A DNA stretch of 64,000 nt. Origin: Terriglobales bacterium (GTDB lineage Bacteria; Acidobacteriota; Terriglobia; Terriglobales; Acidobacteriaceae). Of this stretch, positions 1-9,548 are shown in pieces (the stretch's first letter is position 1; each line of letters begins with the position of its first letter). The stretch is from positions 248,001 to 312,000 of the forward strand of contig DASRFG010000023.1 in assembly GCA_035651655.1 (NCBI GenBank), read 5' to 3'. The position numbers and the translations under genes were made by a program. The notes beneath the pieces are model-generated. The model did no database searches, was not told the origin of the DNA, and saw nothing but the letters and a program-made list of their open reading frames with translations.

Positions 1-477
1 CATATCGTTTGGCAAATCACTGAACCAGCGCGCCTGCGATTCCGAAACACAGTTGAAAAAGACATTGGGCGGAATATTCTCGAACATGTGCGGCGAATAG
101 AATCCGCGCGGCAGGTGCAGGGTGGCCAGCACAGGCACATCCACCTCGCCGGCATTGGGCCAGAAGGTGCCGCTCTTGTCGTGCACCAGGTCGAAAGGCT
201 GCGTGGATTTCTCTCGGCATCGCAGGAAACCCAGCACGCGCGCGGTGTGCTCGGCATTGCGTTGCGCGAATCGGTCAGGCTGGCATGGAACTCGGCCCGT
301 CGGGAATAAATCCCCGGTGATTTGTGATCCCATGCAAGCGGCCACCGTTGTGGCGTGTCCGCGGAGAAAGATTTCGCGCTCCACGACGTAGAGCATTTGC
401 TCAGCACCACCGGCGCTCTCCAGCGACACACAGGCCAGAGGATATGCGACGTAGAGAATCCGCAATTTTGCACTCAT
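1..477 (-). CDS. GT4-type glycosyltransferase, N-terminal part (cut by window edge)
   Basis: The open frame starts at ATG 477 and runs off the window start without a stop, giving 159 codons. Residues 5-12 form the first hydrophobic beta-strand of a GT-B fold, and a GGAEQ motif at 23-27 is the sugar-nucleotide transferase loop typical of family 4. A Leu-Val-His-Asp strand follows near residue 100 (motif DLVHDKSG). The start overlaps the PIG-L deacetylase stop as ATGA, so the two genes are translationally coupled. The pair recalls the GT plus deacetylase steps of bacillithiol or mycothiol synthesis, but the N-terminus does not look like BshA, so donor and acceptor are unknown. The catalytic C-terminal half is outside the window. 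Confidence 0.75.
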   Translation of the reverse strand, partial: MSAKLRILYVAYPLACVSLESAGGAEQMLYVVEREIFLRGHATTVAACMGSQITGDLFPTGRVPCQPDRFAQRNAEHTARVLGFLRCREKSTQPFDLVHDKSGTFWPNAGEVDVPVLATLHLPRGFYSPHMFENIPPNVFFNCVSESQARWFSDLPNDM

Positions 478-1274
478 ATGCGCGAGCCCGCTGCCATTTC
501 CGAATTCGACTTCATGAACTCGACAAAGGCATGTGAAACCTGGGTGCCGCGTATGGGCCAGCCCCAGGCTTCGTAGTTCAGAACTCCATCGTGCGGCGGG
601 CGCGAGTAATCGTAGACGGGCAACGGCCGGAAACGCTCTATCACCGCGGCAAATTCCTTCAGGTCACCCTGGGAAGCGTAGGTTTGCAGCATCCTTCTCT
701 TAATTTCCAATTCGGAGGGGGTGGGCTGCAGCACAACTTCGGAGTCATCCGCTTGAGAGCTCCCACTGGGCAGCGGATGCTGGTGCACGATCAGACCATC
801 TGTAGCGCGATGGTAAAGTGGGAAATCCCACGCTGGCAGACCGAAATGGCGCGCCAGCAGCGAAGTCAAAAAATTACAAGAGTCGTGATCGGGATGGCCG
901 CCCTCGTAAGCCAAGGTAAGTAGCGCCTGCGGCTGATTACGCTCAATGATCCGCTCCAGCTCCTGGATCGCAAGATCAAGCGAAGTAAATAACGTCTGGT
1001 CGCGAATGGAATGATCAGGCTCGCCCAAGAACTCGACCTGACTCACGCCCGCAAGTTTCAGCGCGCGGCGGGCTTCGTCTCGACGCAACCGCGCGTAAGC
1101 GTCCCGCGAGCCGTGTTTCGCCCAGAAAAACGAATCTGCGGGAGCGCCATCCGTAGCAAATACAACAATCGGTTCTTGCATCCTTTGCAGGAGCACGCCA
1201 CAACCAGCGGCCTCATCGTCGGGGTGGGCCACGAGCACTACTGTTTTCCCGAGCAGGATTTCGAGTTCTGCCAT
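474..1274 (-). CDS. PIG-L / LmbE family N-acetyl-sugar deacetylase
   Basis: A 266-residue protein of the zinc-dependent deacetylase family that removes acetyl groups from N-acetylglucosamine-type sugars (relatives: BshB, MshB, PIG-L). The zinc motif AHPDDE is at residues 16-21 and the second metal/catalytic motif HPDH at 127-130. Length is normal for the family. It is first in a minus-strand pair with the GT4 gene and overlaps it by 4 nt. No clear Shine-Dalgarno sequence precedes the ATG. The exact substrate cannot be read from the sequence; a sugar-conjugate or thiol-cofactor pathway is an inference from the pair. Confidence 0.85.
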   Translation of the reverse strand: MAELEILLGKTVVLVAHPDDEAAGCGVLLQRMQEPIVVFATDGAPADSFFWAKHGSRDAYARLRRDEARRALKLAGVSQVEFLGEPDHSIRDQTLFTSLDLAIQELERIIERNQPQALLTLAYEGGHPDHDSCNFLTSLLARHFGLPAWDFPLYHRATDGLIVHQHPLPSGSSQADDSEVVLQPTPSELEIKRRMLQTYASQGDLKEFAAVIERFRPLPVYDYSRPPHDGVLNYEAWGWPIRGTQVSHAFVEFMKSNSEMAAGSRI

Positions 1275-1357
1275 GGTTATGTGAGATGCATTGAAGCCAC
1301 AACGTGTTTACATGAGGACGAAAATTGGATGGCGTTTTTCCTTGTATACTCCGCAAA

Positions 1358-2206
1358 ATGACTGCAGCGCCTATCTCTGAAATGCGCTCCGCAATCGAGC
1401 GACTGTTTGCAGCCGGCGAAATTAAAGATAGGCACGAGGCTCGCAGCATCTTCCTGGAATTCCGCCAGGCCCTCACTCTGGGCCGCGTGCGGGCCGCTGA
1501 AAAGCATGACGGACGCTGGGTTGCGAATGCATGGGTAAAACAAGGGATCCTGCTCGGCTTCCGGCTCGGCGAACTGGTAGAAAGCAGCGATCCCAGTGGC
1601 CTTTCTTTTGTGGATAAAGATACTTTCCCGCTACGGCATTTTCGGGCCGCCGATCGCGTGCGTGTGGTCCCCGGCGGATCTTCCATTCGGGAGGGCGCCT
1701 ATGTGGCGCCGGGGGTGATCTGCATGCCGCCCATGTATATAAATGTTGGCGCTTACGTTGATGAAGGCACGCTGGTGGATTCACACGCGCTGGTAGGTTC
1801 GTGCGCGCAGATCGGAAGGCGTGTTCATTTGAGCGCGGCGGCGCAGATTGGCGGTGTACTGGAGCCGGTGAATGCGGCACCCGTGGTCATTGAAGATGAC
1901 GTACTGGTGGGCGGAAATTGCGGTGTCTATGAAGGCACATGCGTGAGGACGTGCGCCGTGCTGGGCTCCGGAACTATTCTCACGCGCTCTACCCCTATTC
2001 ATGACATTGTCCGCGGCGAGGTGTATCGCGCCTCAGACGATTCCCCGCTGGAGGTTCCGGAAAATGCGGTGGTTGTGCCCGGCTCTCGCGCAGTGCGGAA
2101 AGGCAAAGCTGCCGACTGGAACATTTCGCTGTACACGCCCGTCATCGTGAAGTATCGCGACCAAAAGACGGACCAGGCGATTGAGTTGGAAGAGTTACTG
2201 CGCTGA
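1358..2206 (+). CDS. dapD: 2,3,4,5-tetrahydropyridine-2,6-dicarboxylate N-succinyltransferase
   Basis: DapD succinylates tetrahydrodipicolinate in the succinylase branch of lysine/diaminopimelate synthesis. The 282-residue protein has an N-terminal helical domain, then a left-handed beta-helix of hexapeptide repeats. Diagnostic stretches are the family signature [16 protein letters not shown] and [14 protein letters not shown] followed by IGGVLEP. The frame is open from 1325, but residue 1 of the family alignment fits ATG 1358; the upstream ATG adds 11 unrelated residues. It is divergent from the PIG-L gene, with 83 nt between starts. No other lysine gene is in the window. Confidence 0.92.
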   Translation: MTAAPISEMRSAIERLFAAGEIKDRHEARSIFLEFRQALTLGRVRAAEKHDGRWVANAWVKQGILLGFRLGELVESSDPSGLSFVDKDTFPLRHFRAADRVRVVPGGSSIREGAYVAPGVICMPPMYINVGAYVDEGTLVDSHALVGSCAQIGRRVHLSAAAQIGGVLEPVNAAPVVIEDDVLVGGNCGVYEGTCVRTCAVLGSGTILTRSTPIHDIVRGEVYRASDDSPLEVPENAVVVPGSRAVRKGKAADWNISLYTPVIVKYRDQKTDQAIELEELLR

Positions 2207-2209
2207 AGT

Positions 2210-2887
2210 TTAGGCTTGGCTAGTCACTACTACGGCCAATTTTCGTCCATCCTCCGCCAGGCGGGCGCGGATACCGCTCAGATCATTCACAATGGCGTCA
2301 GCCGCTGAAAGCGCACCCACAGGATACGTTGTGGAGACCGCAATCACGTACATCCCCGACGTATGGGCGGATTGAATTCCTGCGGGCGCGTCCTCAATAA
2401 CCAGGCACTCCTCGGGCGCCACAGCAAGAAGCTGCGCACCCTTCAAATATGGCTCGGGATGCGGCTTGCCATTCTGCACATCATCGGCAGTTACCAGCAC
2501 CTTCGGAATTGGCAGTCCGTGCCGTCCTAAACGCGAAGTCGCAAGGTAGCGCGTGCCGGAAGTCACCACTGCCCAGAGCCCATCGGAAAGTGACGACACC
2601 AGCTCGAGCGCGCCCCGGACGACCGTCACCCCTTCGACGTCGTCAGCTTCACGCTTCTCGATTCTCTCCGACTCTGCATCGGCGTCTAGATGTGGGGCCA
2701 GCAATCGAACAACTTCCACAGTTCGGCGTCCATGCGCAATGCGCAGGACGTCTTCTGGCAAAATGCTGTGCTTCCTGGCCCAGAGCCGCCATTGCCGTGC
2801 AACAGCGGGCGTGGAATTCACCAGCACTCCATCGAGGTCAAAGAGGATGGCGGCACAGATGAATTCCTTTTTGTTGCCGCCGGTCAT
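2210..2887 (-). CDS. HAD-superfamily sugar phosphatase / beta-phosphoglucomutase-like
   Basis: A 225-residue HAD hydrolase. The nucleophile motif FDLDGVLVNS has Asp17 and Asp19, a cap domain occupies roughly residues 25-90, motif II is VVTSGT near 110, the motif III lysine is in NGKPHPEPY near 142, and motif IV is VIEDAPAG near 165. This subgroup dephosphorylates small sugar or polyol phosphates (GPP, 2-deoxyglucose-6-phosphatase type); the substrate cannot be set from sequence. Its ATG overlaps the stop of the upstream EcsC gene as ATGA, so the two form one operon. It converges on dapD with 3 nt between stops. Confidence 0.85.
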   Translation of the reverse strand: MTGGNKKEFICAAILFDLDGVLVNSTPAVARQWRLWARKHSILPEDVLRIAHGRRTVEVVRLLAPHLDADAESERIEKREADDVEGVTVVRGALELVSSLSDGLWAVVTSGTRYLATSRLGRHGLPIPKVLVTADDVQNGKPHPEPYLKGAQLLAVAPEECLVIEDAPAGIQSAHTSGMYVIAVSTTYPVGALSAADAIVNDLSGIRARLAEDGRKLAVVVTSQA

Positions 2888-3546
2888 GAGGTGGTCAGCG
2901 CGTGTTGGGCGCGCAAGCGCAGATGTTTTTCACGAAAGTGTTTTCGCGCCCGCTCGCCCCAGGCCCGCACAAAGTAATAATTGAGTCCGCCGCCAATAAA
3001 GGAGCTGGCAATCGGAATCAACCGCCCCGACCACTTCTCCACCACTTCCTTGCTCGCCTGCACCGCAATAGCGCGTATGAATCGTGGTACCAGCCGGTTG
3101 ATCACTTCTTTTTCCAGCAACTCGCGGCCAATGTCCACGCCGGCGGCGCTGGCGGTGGCCATCCAGAGCTCAGCTACTTCGTCGTCAGTGTTGTATTCGA
3201 ACCCGTACACCAGGCTGAGTTTTTGTATGGTACGGAGGGTGACGGCGGCGAGAATGCTCAAGTCAGGGAGCACGGTAAAAATTCCGCCGAGGCCGAAGCC
3301 GGCGCCCTCAACCGCCGCGATTCTCATCCCGCTGCGAATGGTCTGCTCGGCTATATCGTCAATCAGCGGAAGATCCACCGAGTACACACCTTGGAAGTTG
3401 GAAATGGGCAACCCGTGTGCCGCCTGAAGCTGCAATAGATAGCGCGCCGGGTCCACACGAATGGTTTCGTACGCCTGGGTAAAGCCGCGTCGCAGGGCGT
3501 TCTCCGCTTGGCGCACCAGCCAGGAATTCTGTTTGGACTCTGACAT
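2884..3546 (-). CDS. EcsC family protein
   Basis: A 220-residue protein of the EcsC family, named after a gene of the Bacillus subtilis ecs ABC-transporter operon and still without a firm biochemical role. It has an alternating amphipathic and glycine-rich hydrophobic pattern (motif GAGFGLGGIFTVLPDL around residue 83) and a C-terminal glycine-rich segment IASSFIGGGLNYYFV. The start ATG 3546 (MSESK) is preferred; the frame is open to 3642 but the extra residues are unlike the family. It is co-transcribed with the HAD phosphatase (ATGA overlap) and divergent from the RNase J gene, so their promoters share 3547-3654. Confidence 0.75.
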   Translation of the reverse strand: MSESKQNSWLVRQAENALRRGFTQAYETIRVDPARYLLQLQAAHGLPISNFQGVYSVDLPLIDDIAEQTIRSGMRIAAVEGAGFGLGGIFTVLPDLSILAAVTLRTIQKLSLVYGFEYNTDDEVAELWMATASAAGVDIGRELLEKEVINRLVPRFIRAIAVQASKEVVEKWSGRLIPIASSFIGGGLNYYFVRAWGERARKHFREKHLRLRAQHALTTS

Positions 3547-3654
3547 CTGACCCCACCTTACCGCAGCCGATGCTGCTGAGCAATCTGCTTCCGCTTGGGT
3601 ACACGCCTGGCTAAAGCTTCGCGTTAGTCCGTGTGCTAGCATCGAATACTGCCG

Positions 3655-5322
3655 ATGCCATCTGGCAAATTACAAGTCGTGCCCTTAGGCGGACTGGGCG
3701 AGTTCGGTATGAACTGCATGGCGGTTCGCTGGGGCGACGACATTTTTGTCATTGATGCCGGACTGATGTTCCCCGAATCCGAACTGCTGGGCGTGGACAT
3801 CGTGGTTCCGGACATCAGCTATCTGATCGAGAATCGCGATAAAGTTCGCGCCATCGTCCTCACCCATGGGCACGAGGACCACATCGGTGGCTTGCCGTGG
3901 ATTTTGTCCGAAATCAACGTTCCCATCTACGGTACCGAGTTCACGCTCGCCTACGTCGAAGATAAGCTCGAAGAACATCAGCTACTCGACAATGCTGAAC
4001 TTAACGAGATCGAACCGGGCGAACATTTTCGCATTGGTCCGTTTGCTATAGATCCGATCCAGGTGACGCACAGCCTTGTGGACTGCGTGTCGCTCGCGAT
4101 TCATACGCCGCTAGGAGTCATCATCCATACCGGCGACTTCAAGGTTGATCCCACGCCGACCGACAACCGGCTCTTCGACTTGCACTCCTTCGCCGAGTAC
4201 GGTAAGCAGGGCGTGCTGGCGCTGTTTCAGGATTCCACCAATATCGAGCGCCCGGGTTACACCCCAAGCGAGCGTGCAGTGCGCCGCAAGTTTGATGAAG
4301 TCTTTGCCCGGACCGAGCGGCGCTTGTTCATTTCCTGCTTTTCCTCTTCCATCCATCGCATTAAATTGGCCATGGAATTGGCTTATGAATACCGCCGCAA
4401 AGTGGCGCTGGTGGGGCGCTCGATGGCGGATTCCGCGGAGATCGCCGCCGACCTGGGCTACATAGATGTTCCCGATGGGCTGCTGATCCATCCCGGCGAA
4501 ATCAAGAATTACCCTCCCGAAAAAGTTTGCGTACTCATCAGCGGCACTCAGGGTGAACCTATGTCCGCTCTCTCGCGGGCAGCGGTAGATAATCACAAGC
4601 ACGCTCACATCGAACCTGGGGACAGCGTGGTGCTTTCGTCACGCATCATCCCTGGAAACGAAAAGGCCATCTACCGCATGATTGACCACCTCTTCCGCCG
4701 CGAAGCCCACGTTATTTATGAGGATGGGTCTTCCCCGCCAGTTCACGTCAGCGGGCATGCCAGCCAGGAAGAACTCAAGCTGATCATCAATCTGGTGAAG
4801 CCAAAATATTTCATTCCCATTCACGGTGAATACCGGCAGTTAAGGCGGCACGCGGAACTGGCAGGTTCTATGCACGGCGCGGTCGGCAACGTCATCATGC
4901 TGCAAAGCGGCGACGTGCTCGAGTTCGACGAACTGGGCGCCCGCAAAACCGGAAAGGTGCCGGTGGGCCGCGTCTGTATTGACTCTGGCTCGCGGACCGA
5001 TGTGGTGGAAGACCTGGTCATCCGCGACCGGCGTCACCTCAGCGAGGACGGTATCGTGCTGCCGATTATTGCTATTAATAAACTGACCGGCCGGGTTGAG
5101 AGCTCGCCCGAAATCGTAACCCGCGGATTCGCCGCCGCGGCGGAGAACGGCTTTGTCGAGCAGGCAAAGCAAACGGTGATGCAGACGCTTGAGACTTCCA
5201 GCGATGAGGAAAAAGCTGACTACGGCGTGATCAAGGAAAAAATTCGCCAGGACTTGAAACGCTTTATTTCAAAGAACACTTCCCGACGGCCGCTGATCAT
5301 GCCGGTGATTCTAGAAATTTGA
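3655..5322 (+). CDS. rnj: Ribonuclease J
   Basis: RNase J is a metallo-beta-lactamase/beta-CASP ribonuclease with endo- and 5'-exonuclease activity in mRNA decay and rRNA maturation. The 555-residue protein carries the zinc motif HGHEDH at 71-76, a second histidine motif in VTHSLVD near 142, and a third in IIHTGDFK near 163. The beta-CASP motif with HVSGHAS is near residue 370, and a C-terminal dimerisation domain follows. Length is normal for the family. It is the first gene of a plus-strand pair with ilvA; only 28 nt separate its stop from the apparent ilvA start. Confidence 0.93.
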   Translation: MPSGKLQVVPLGGLGEFGMNCMAVRWGDDIFVIDAGLMFPESELLGVDIVVPDISYLIENRDKVRAIVLTHGHEDHIGGLPWILSEINVPIYGTEFTLAYVEDKLEEHQLLDNAELNEIEPGEHFRIGPFAIDPIQVTHSLVDCVSLAIHTPLGVIIHTGDFKVDPTPTDNRLFDLHSFAEYGKQGVLALFQDSTNIERPGYTPSERAVRRKFDEVFARTERRLFISCFSSSIHRIKLAMELAYEYRRKVALVGRSMADSAEIAADLGYIDVPDGLLIHPGEIKNYPPEKVCVLISGTQGEPMSALSRAAVDNHKHAHIEPGDSVVLSSRIIPGNEKAIYRMIDHLFRREAHVIYEDGSSPPVHVSGHASQEELKLIINLVKPKYFIPIHGEYRQLRRHAELAGSMHGAVGNVIMLQSGDVLEFDELGARKTGKVPVGRVCIDSGSRTDVVEDLVIRDRRHLSEDGIVLPIIAINKLTGRVESSPEIVTRGFAAAAENGFVEQAKQTVMQTLETSSDEEKADYGVIKEKIRQDLKRFISKNTSRRPLIMPVILEI

Positions 5323-5335
5323 AACCACCATCACC

Positions 5336-5353
5336 GAGGAGGGCGCAGCTATA
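5336..5353 (+). promoter_or_regulatory. Shine-Dalgarno sequence and non-canonical ATA start of ilvA
   Basis: GAGGAGG (5336-5342) followed 8 nt later by ATA (5351-5353). The spacing is ideal and no canonical start codon occurs between the upstream in-frame TAG (5312-5314) and TTG 5417. This site decides the ilvA start. Confidence 0.6.
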
Positions 5354-6370
5354 GTCACCCTGGAGGCAATCCAACAAGCTCAGGCGCGGCTGCGCGATGT
5401 TGCTGTTCATACTCCGTTGCTGTTGGCGCACTTGCAGTCCCAACCTGGGAGTAAAGAGGAACAACTCCTTTACTTGAAGCCGGAGAACCTCCAGCCGGTT
5501 GGCTCCTTCAAGCTTCGTGGCGCGTATAACAAAATCTCTTCTCTTTCGGCTGAAGACCGCAGTCACGGTGTGATCGCATATTCCAGCGGAAATCATGCTC
5601 AAGGCGTAGCCTACGCAGCGCGCGCTCTAGGCGTCAGGGCGGTCATCGTAATGCCCCGCACCGCACCTGCGATTAAGCGCGAGAGCACGGCCTCAATGGG
5701 GGCCGAGATTGTACTGGTCGGACCCGGCAGCGAAGAACGGCGCGCGCGCGCTGAAGAACTCGCGAAAGAGCATGGGTACGTCATTGTTCCGCCCTATAAC
5801 GATGAGAGCATCATCGCCGGCCAAGGAACCATTGGCCTGGAAATACTCGAAGACCTGCCGGAGGTCGAAACCGTGCTGGCTCCGGTCGGAGGAGGCGGAT
5901 TGGTAAGCGGTATCGCCGCCGCGCTCAAGCTGAGCCGTGGGAGCGGCGCTGGGCAGTCCAGAAACGGAACACGAATCCGGGTAATCGGGGTAGAGCCGGA
6001 GTTCGCATCGGATGCTAACGCCAGCATGCGCGCCGGACACGTGGTGGCGTTTACCGCCGAGCAGACCGCCCGGACGATTGCTGATGGCCTCCGCACCCAG
6101 AGCGTCGGCGAGATTCCGTTCAATCACATGCGGCGCTTTGTGGATGATGTGATCACCGTAACGGAAGAGGAAATCCGCGAGGCCATGCGGCGTCTGGCCG
6201 GCGACCCTAAGGTAGTTGCCGAACCGAGCGGGGCGGTCAGCGTAGCCGCCTTTCTCTTCCACCGCGATCAACTGCCGCGCACCCGGGTAAATGTCGCCGT
6301 CGTTAGCGGCGGCAATGTTGAACCAAAGTTGCTGTCAGAGATTTTGGGTGAACATCACAAGCCAGCCTGA
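5351..6370 (+). CDS. ilvA: Threonine dehydratase (serine/threonine deaminase), apparent ATA start
   Basis: A PLP-dependent enzyme that deaminates threonine to 2-oxobutyrate. The PLP-lysine motif GSFKLRGA is seen near residue 55, the SGNHAQG loop near 78, and the phosphate-binding glycine loop GGGGLVSG near 180. The ACT regulatory domain is absent (339 residues), as in catabolic/short forms. The frame has no ATG, GTG or TTG before TTG 5417, which would delete conserved N-terminal residues. A strong GAGGAGG at 5336-5342 sits 8 nt before ATA 5351, from which the protein reads VTLEAIQQAQ then VHTPL as expected. So initiation is at ATA 5351, or the ATA is an altered ATG. Confidence 0.88.
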   Translation: MVTLEAIQQAQARLRDVAVHTPLLLAHLQSQPGSKEEQLLYLKPENLQPVGSFKLRGAYNKISSLSAEDRSHGVIAYSSGNHAQGVAYAARALGVRAVIVMPRTAPAIKRESTASMGAEIVLVGPGSEERRARAEELAKEHGYVIVPPYNDESIIAGQGTIGLEILEDLPEVETVLAPVGGGGLVSGIAAALKLSRGSGAGQSRNGTRIRVIGVEPEFASDANASMRAGHVVAFTAEQTARTIADGLRTQSVGEIPFNHMRRFVDDVITVTEEEIREAMRRLAGDPKVVAEPSGAVSVAAFLFHRDQLPRTRVNVAVVSGGNVEPKLLSEILGEHHKPA

Positions 6371-6430
6371 AGCGCCCTCCGGTCTGCAAATCCCGCTACT
6401 CGTGTAGAATTTTAGGTTCACGTGAGGTCA

Positions 6431-7912
6431 ATGATGTTCCTGGGAAAAACCTGCTTTATAGCCCCGGTTCTACTCGTGTTCACTACTGCTCTGATCGCCG
6501 CGCCAGCGCCGAAGTCCACAAATCCTCCCCGCTTCTTCCCTTACGAGGTCAAGACCAAGAAGCTAGCCAACGGTCTGGACGTGGTCGTGATTCCCACGCC
6601 CGAGTTCCACGGGATGGTGACTTACTCGACTGCCGTCTTTGCAGGTTCGCGAAACGAAACCAAAAAGGGCAAGACCGGACTGGCACACCTGTTCGAGCAC
6701 ATCATGTTCCGCCACGAGTATGGCGGGCAGCCCGGTGGATATGAGGCCCAAGTGCGTCGCCTGGGCGCTTTCAATAACGCCTGGACCGATTATGACCTGA
6801 CCTATTACCACCCCACTACTTTTACTGACAACCTGGTGGGCCCGGTGCAGCGTGCCGACGGTCCTGCTCCGGGTCTTATGGAGCTTGAGGCTGCGCGCTT
6901 CAAGAAACTCACACTCGACCGCAAAACTTTTCAGGTGGAAGCGGGCGCGGTGCTCGGCGAATATCGCCGCGATTTTTCCGATCCAGGTCAGAAGGCGATT
7001 GAGCAGTTTTCGCCACTGGCGTTTCCCAACCACCCCTATGGACACACAGTGATCGGTTATAGAGAAGACGTAGAGAACATGCCGAACGCCTGGGATGCGG
7101 CCTGGGAGTTCTACGGTAACTACTATAAGCCGAATGATGTCGCCCTCGTGGTTGTGGGCGACGTCGATCCGAAGATGATTTTCGCGCAGGCGGAAAAGCA
7201 TTATGGCGACTGGAAACCATCGCAGCCGCCGCAGATTCCTGCCGAGCAGCAACCCCAGGGGCCGCAGCAACTGCACGTGCCTTGGGACGCTGACGTCTCA
7301 CCGCGGCTTTTTGTGGGATACCACACTCCCGCCATGCAGCCTGGAACCAAAGAAACAGCAGTCACAATGGTCTTACCAGAGTTGCTGACCTCGCGTTCAG
7401 CGCCCTTATTCCAGAAATTGCGCTACCAGAAGCAGACGGTCACGGACTTTTCTATTCTGAACGGCCCAGAACTGCTGGAGTCCACCGACCCTCACTTGCT
7501 GGTGCTCGATTCACAACTGCTCCTCGATCGCTTCCGTAAGGACGACAAAGCCTACGTCAGCGACGTCCAGAATGACGTCATAGGCGGGGTGGACGACCTG
7601 AAAAGTTTCTCTAAGCAGCGCGATGCTGCACGGGTTCTAAAGGTCGTGAAGAGCAAAGTACGTAACGACTTTCTAGCCAGTCTGGATTCCACCGGCGACA
7701 TCGCCGAGCGTTTTGCCTGGTACTACCGCCTCAATCGCGACGCGCACGTCTTCGACACCCTCATGCAGGCGATTGACGGGCTTCAACCGAAGGACATTGA
7801 CGCTTACGCCGCAAAATATTTCATCCCCCGGGGCAGGATTGTAACCACACTCTGGCAGGGAGCACAAAGCGCGGCAACAAATCCAACCAAAGGCAAGCAG
7901 GAGGTCCGGTAA
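6431..7912 (+). CDS. M16 family zinc metallopeptidase (active subunit)
   Basis: An exported M16 peptidase (pitrilysin/insulinase-like) of about 493 residues with an N-terminal signal peptide ending near APAP. The inverted zinc motif HLFEH (HxxEH) is at about residues 86-90, with the downstream glutamate in LGEYRRD about 75 residues later. Start choice is open among GTG 6422, ATG 6431 and ATG 6434; GAGG at 6424-6427 favours one of the ATGs. The next gene begins one base before this stop (TAATG), so an active/inactive pair is made in one operon. The likely role is periplasmic peptide degradation or envelope quality control; the substrate is unknown. Confidence 0.85.
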   Translation: MMFLGKTCFIAPVLLVFTTALIAAPAPKSTNPPRFFPYEVKTKKLANGLDVVVIPTPEFHGMVTYSTAVFAGSRNETKKGKTGLAHLFEHIMFRHEYGGQPGGYEAQVRRLGAFNNAWTDYDLTYYHPTTFTDNLVGPVQRADGPAPGLMELEAARFKKLTLDRKTFQVEAGAVLGEYRRDFSDPGQKAIEQFSPLAFPNHPYGHTVIGYREDVENMPNAWDAAWEFYGNYYKPNDVALVVVGDVDPKMIFAQAEKHYGDWKPSQPPQIPAEQQPQGPQQLHVPWDADVSPRLFVGYHTPAMQPGTKETAVTMVLPELLTSRSAPLFQKLRYQKQTVTDFSILNGPELLESTDPHLLVLDSQLLLDRFRKDDKAYVSDVQNDVIGGVDDLKSFSKQRDAARVLKVVKSKVRNDFLASLDSTGDIAERFAWYYRLNRDAHVFDTLMQAIDGLQPKDIDAYAAKYFIPRGRIVTTLWQGAQSAATNPTKGKQEVR

Positions 7913-9546
7913 TGGGCCAACTGCGAATGCTCAGAAGCGGCGCGATCACCGCGTGCATTTTGATTTGCACATTGGCGGCATCCGCTCAACATCCTCCTAA
8001 GCGCAAAGCGATACGCCCGCAAGATGTCCATGTCTTCAGCACGAACCTGGTAACGGTACCTTCCGCTTCCCCGCTCTACGAGATTCAGATCATGGCGCGC
8101 ACCGGATCGGCGGACGATCCCGCCGGCAAAGAAGGAACAGCCAAGCTCGCGGCGCGGGGCTTGATCGAGGCGGGTTTCGGCGATCCTAAGAATCCGACCA
8201 CCACGCAAAAGCTGGCGGAGATCACGCGCCCATGGGGCTCCGCGGCGTTTCCTACGGTGCTGGTGGACAAAGAAACGACGACATTCTCGATGGCTGTTCC
8301 GCGCGAGAACTTCGACGAGTTTGTAGCACGCGTGCTGAAGCCCATTTTGAACCAGCCGTTGTGGGTGGCGCCGGAGGTGGAACGGCTGCGGCGCGAATCC
8401 CTCACCGACATCCAATCGAGCTTGCGTTTCGAAGATGAAGAATCTCTCGGGCTGCTCACCCTCGACAATTACGTCTTCTCCGGCACTGCACTCGGCAATC
8501 TCACCGCGGGCACGGTGCAGGGGTTGAAGGCGATCACGCGTGACGATCTCAACCACTTCTCCAAGCGGTTCTACGTCGGCGGAAACATGTACGTGGCCAC
8601 CACCATCAATGACCCGCGCGCCTTGGAAAAACTGATGTCGGCGTTGCCGCCCGGCGAAATGCCGATGAAGCCGCTGAATGTGTCGCGCACGGTTGCGGCC
8701 CCCGGACACCACGTGCTCATCATCACCCAACCCAACGCCATTGCCACCGGGCTGCACCTCGGCTTCCCCATTGACGTGAAGCGGGGTGACCCTGATTATT
8801 GGCCACTGTTTGTCGGCAATACTTTTCTGGGCATTCACCGCGACAGCTTTGGCAAGCTGTATCACGATATTCGCGGTGAGCGTGGTTATAACTACGGCGA
8901 TTATTCATACACCGAGTACTATTACGGGCGACCGCAATTTTTGTTTCCCCCTCCTGGCACTCCCCGCGACCAGCAATATTTCAGCATCTGGATACGTCCA
9001 GTCGCACATCAATATACGCATTTCATCATGAAGGCCATGACCGCGGAACTGGACGACTTCCTGCAAAATGCTCTGACGCCGCAACAAGTGGCCGAAGCAA
9101 AGATTAAAGCGCGGACGCTCTACCTGAATTACGCGGAGAGCAAATCCAGGCAGCTCGGGTACAAGCTCGACGATTTGTTCTACAACATGCGCGACCATGG
9201 TTATCTTGATACCATGCTGGCGCAAATTGATGCGGTCACGCCGGAGCAGGTGAATGCCGCCATCAAGAAGCACCTGCAGGAACAAAATCTCGACTACGTG
9301 ATCGTCACCAACGAAAAAGAAGGCGCCAAGCTGGCCGACGATATTGCCAACAGCACGAACGTGCAGTCGAAAACTTTAGCGGAATACCACATATCGGAAC
9401 CGATCCCTCCCGAGAAACAGCAAATGCTCGAGCAAGATAAACGCTGGGCTGCGTTTCCGTTGAACATTCCGCGCGCCAACATTTCAGTGGTCAAAGCTGC
9501 CGACATGTTCGAGACCGCGGAGACGCCAGCCGGAGAAAGCCGTTGA
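7912..9546 (+). CDS. M16-family homologue lacking the zinc motif (inactive partner subunit)
   Basis: A 544-residue exported protein with a signal peptide (residues about 8-26, ending SAQ) and M16 core plus C-terminal fold, but no HxxEH. The corresponding stretch reads AKLAARGLIEAG. M16B peptidases often work as heterodimers of an active subunit and an inactive one that supplies the R/Y substrate-binding pair; the SYTEYYYGR segment near residue 335 would fit that part. It overlaps the active subunit gene by one base (TAATG), which supports stoichiometric synthesis. Confidence 0.82.
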   Translation: MGQLRMLRSGAITACILICTLAASAQHPPKRKAIRPQDVHVFSTNLVTVPSASPLYEIQIMARTGSADDPAGKEGTAKLAARGLIEAGFGDPKNPTTTQKLAEITRPWGSAAFPTVLVDKETTTFSMAVPRENFDEFVARVLKPILNQPLWVAPEVERLRRESLTDIQSSLRFEDEESLGLLTLDNYVFSGTALGNLTAGTVQGLKAITRDDLNHFSKRFYVGGNMYVATTINDPRALEKLMSALPPGEMPMKPLNVSRTVAAPGHHVLIITQPNAIATGLHLGFPIDVKRGDPDYWPLFVGNTFLGIHRDSFGKLYHDIRGERGYNYGDYSYTEYYYGRPQFLFPPPGTPRDQQYFSIWIRPVAHQYTHFIMKAMTAELDDFLQNALTPQQVAEAKIKARTLYLNYAESKSRQLGYKLDDLFYNMRDHGYLDTMLAQIDAVTPEQVNAAIKKHLQEQNLDYVIVTNEKEGAKLADDIANSTNVQSKTLAEYHISEPIPPEKQQMLEQDKRWAAFPLNIPRANISVVKAADMFETAETPAGESR

Positions 9547-9548
9547 GG

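Noticed and set aside
474-1274. Bacillithiol pathway assignment (BshB) for the PIG-L gene
   Set aside because: The partner glycosyltransferase does not have the BshA N-terminus, so the family name only is given.
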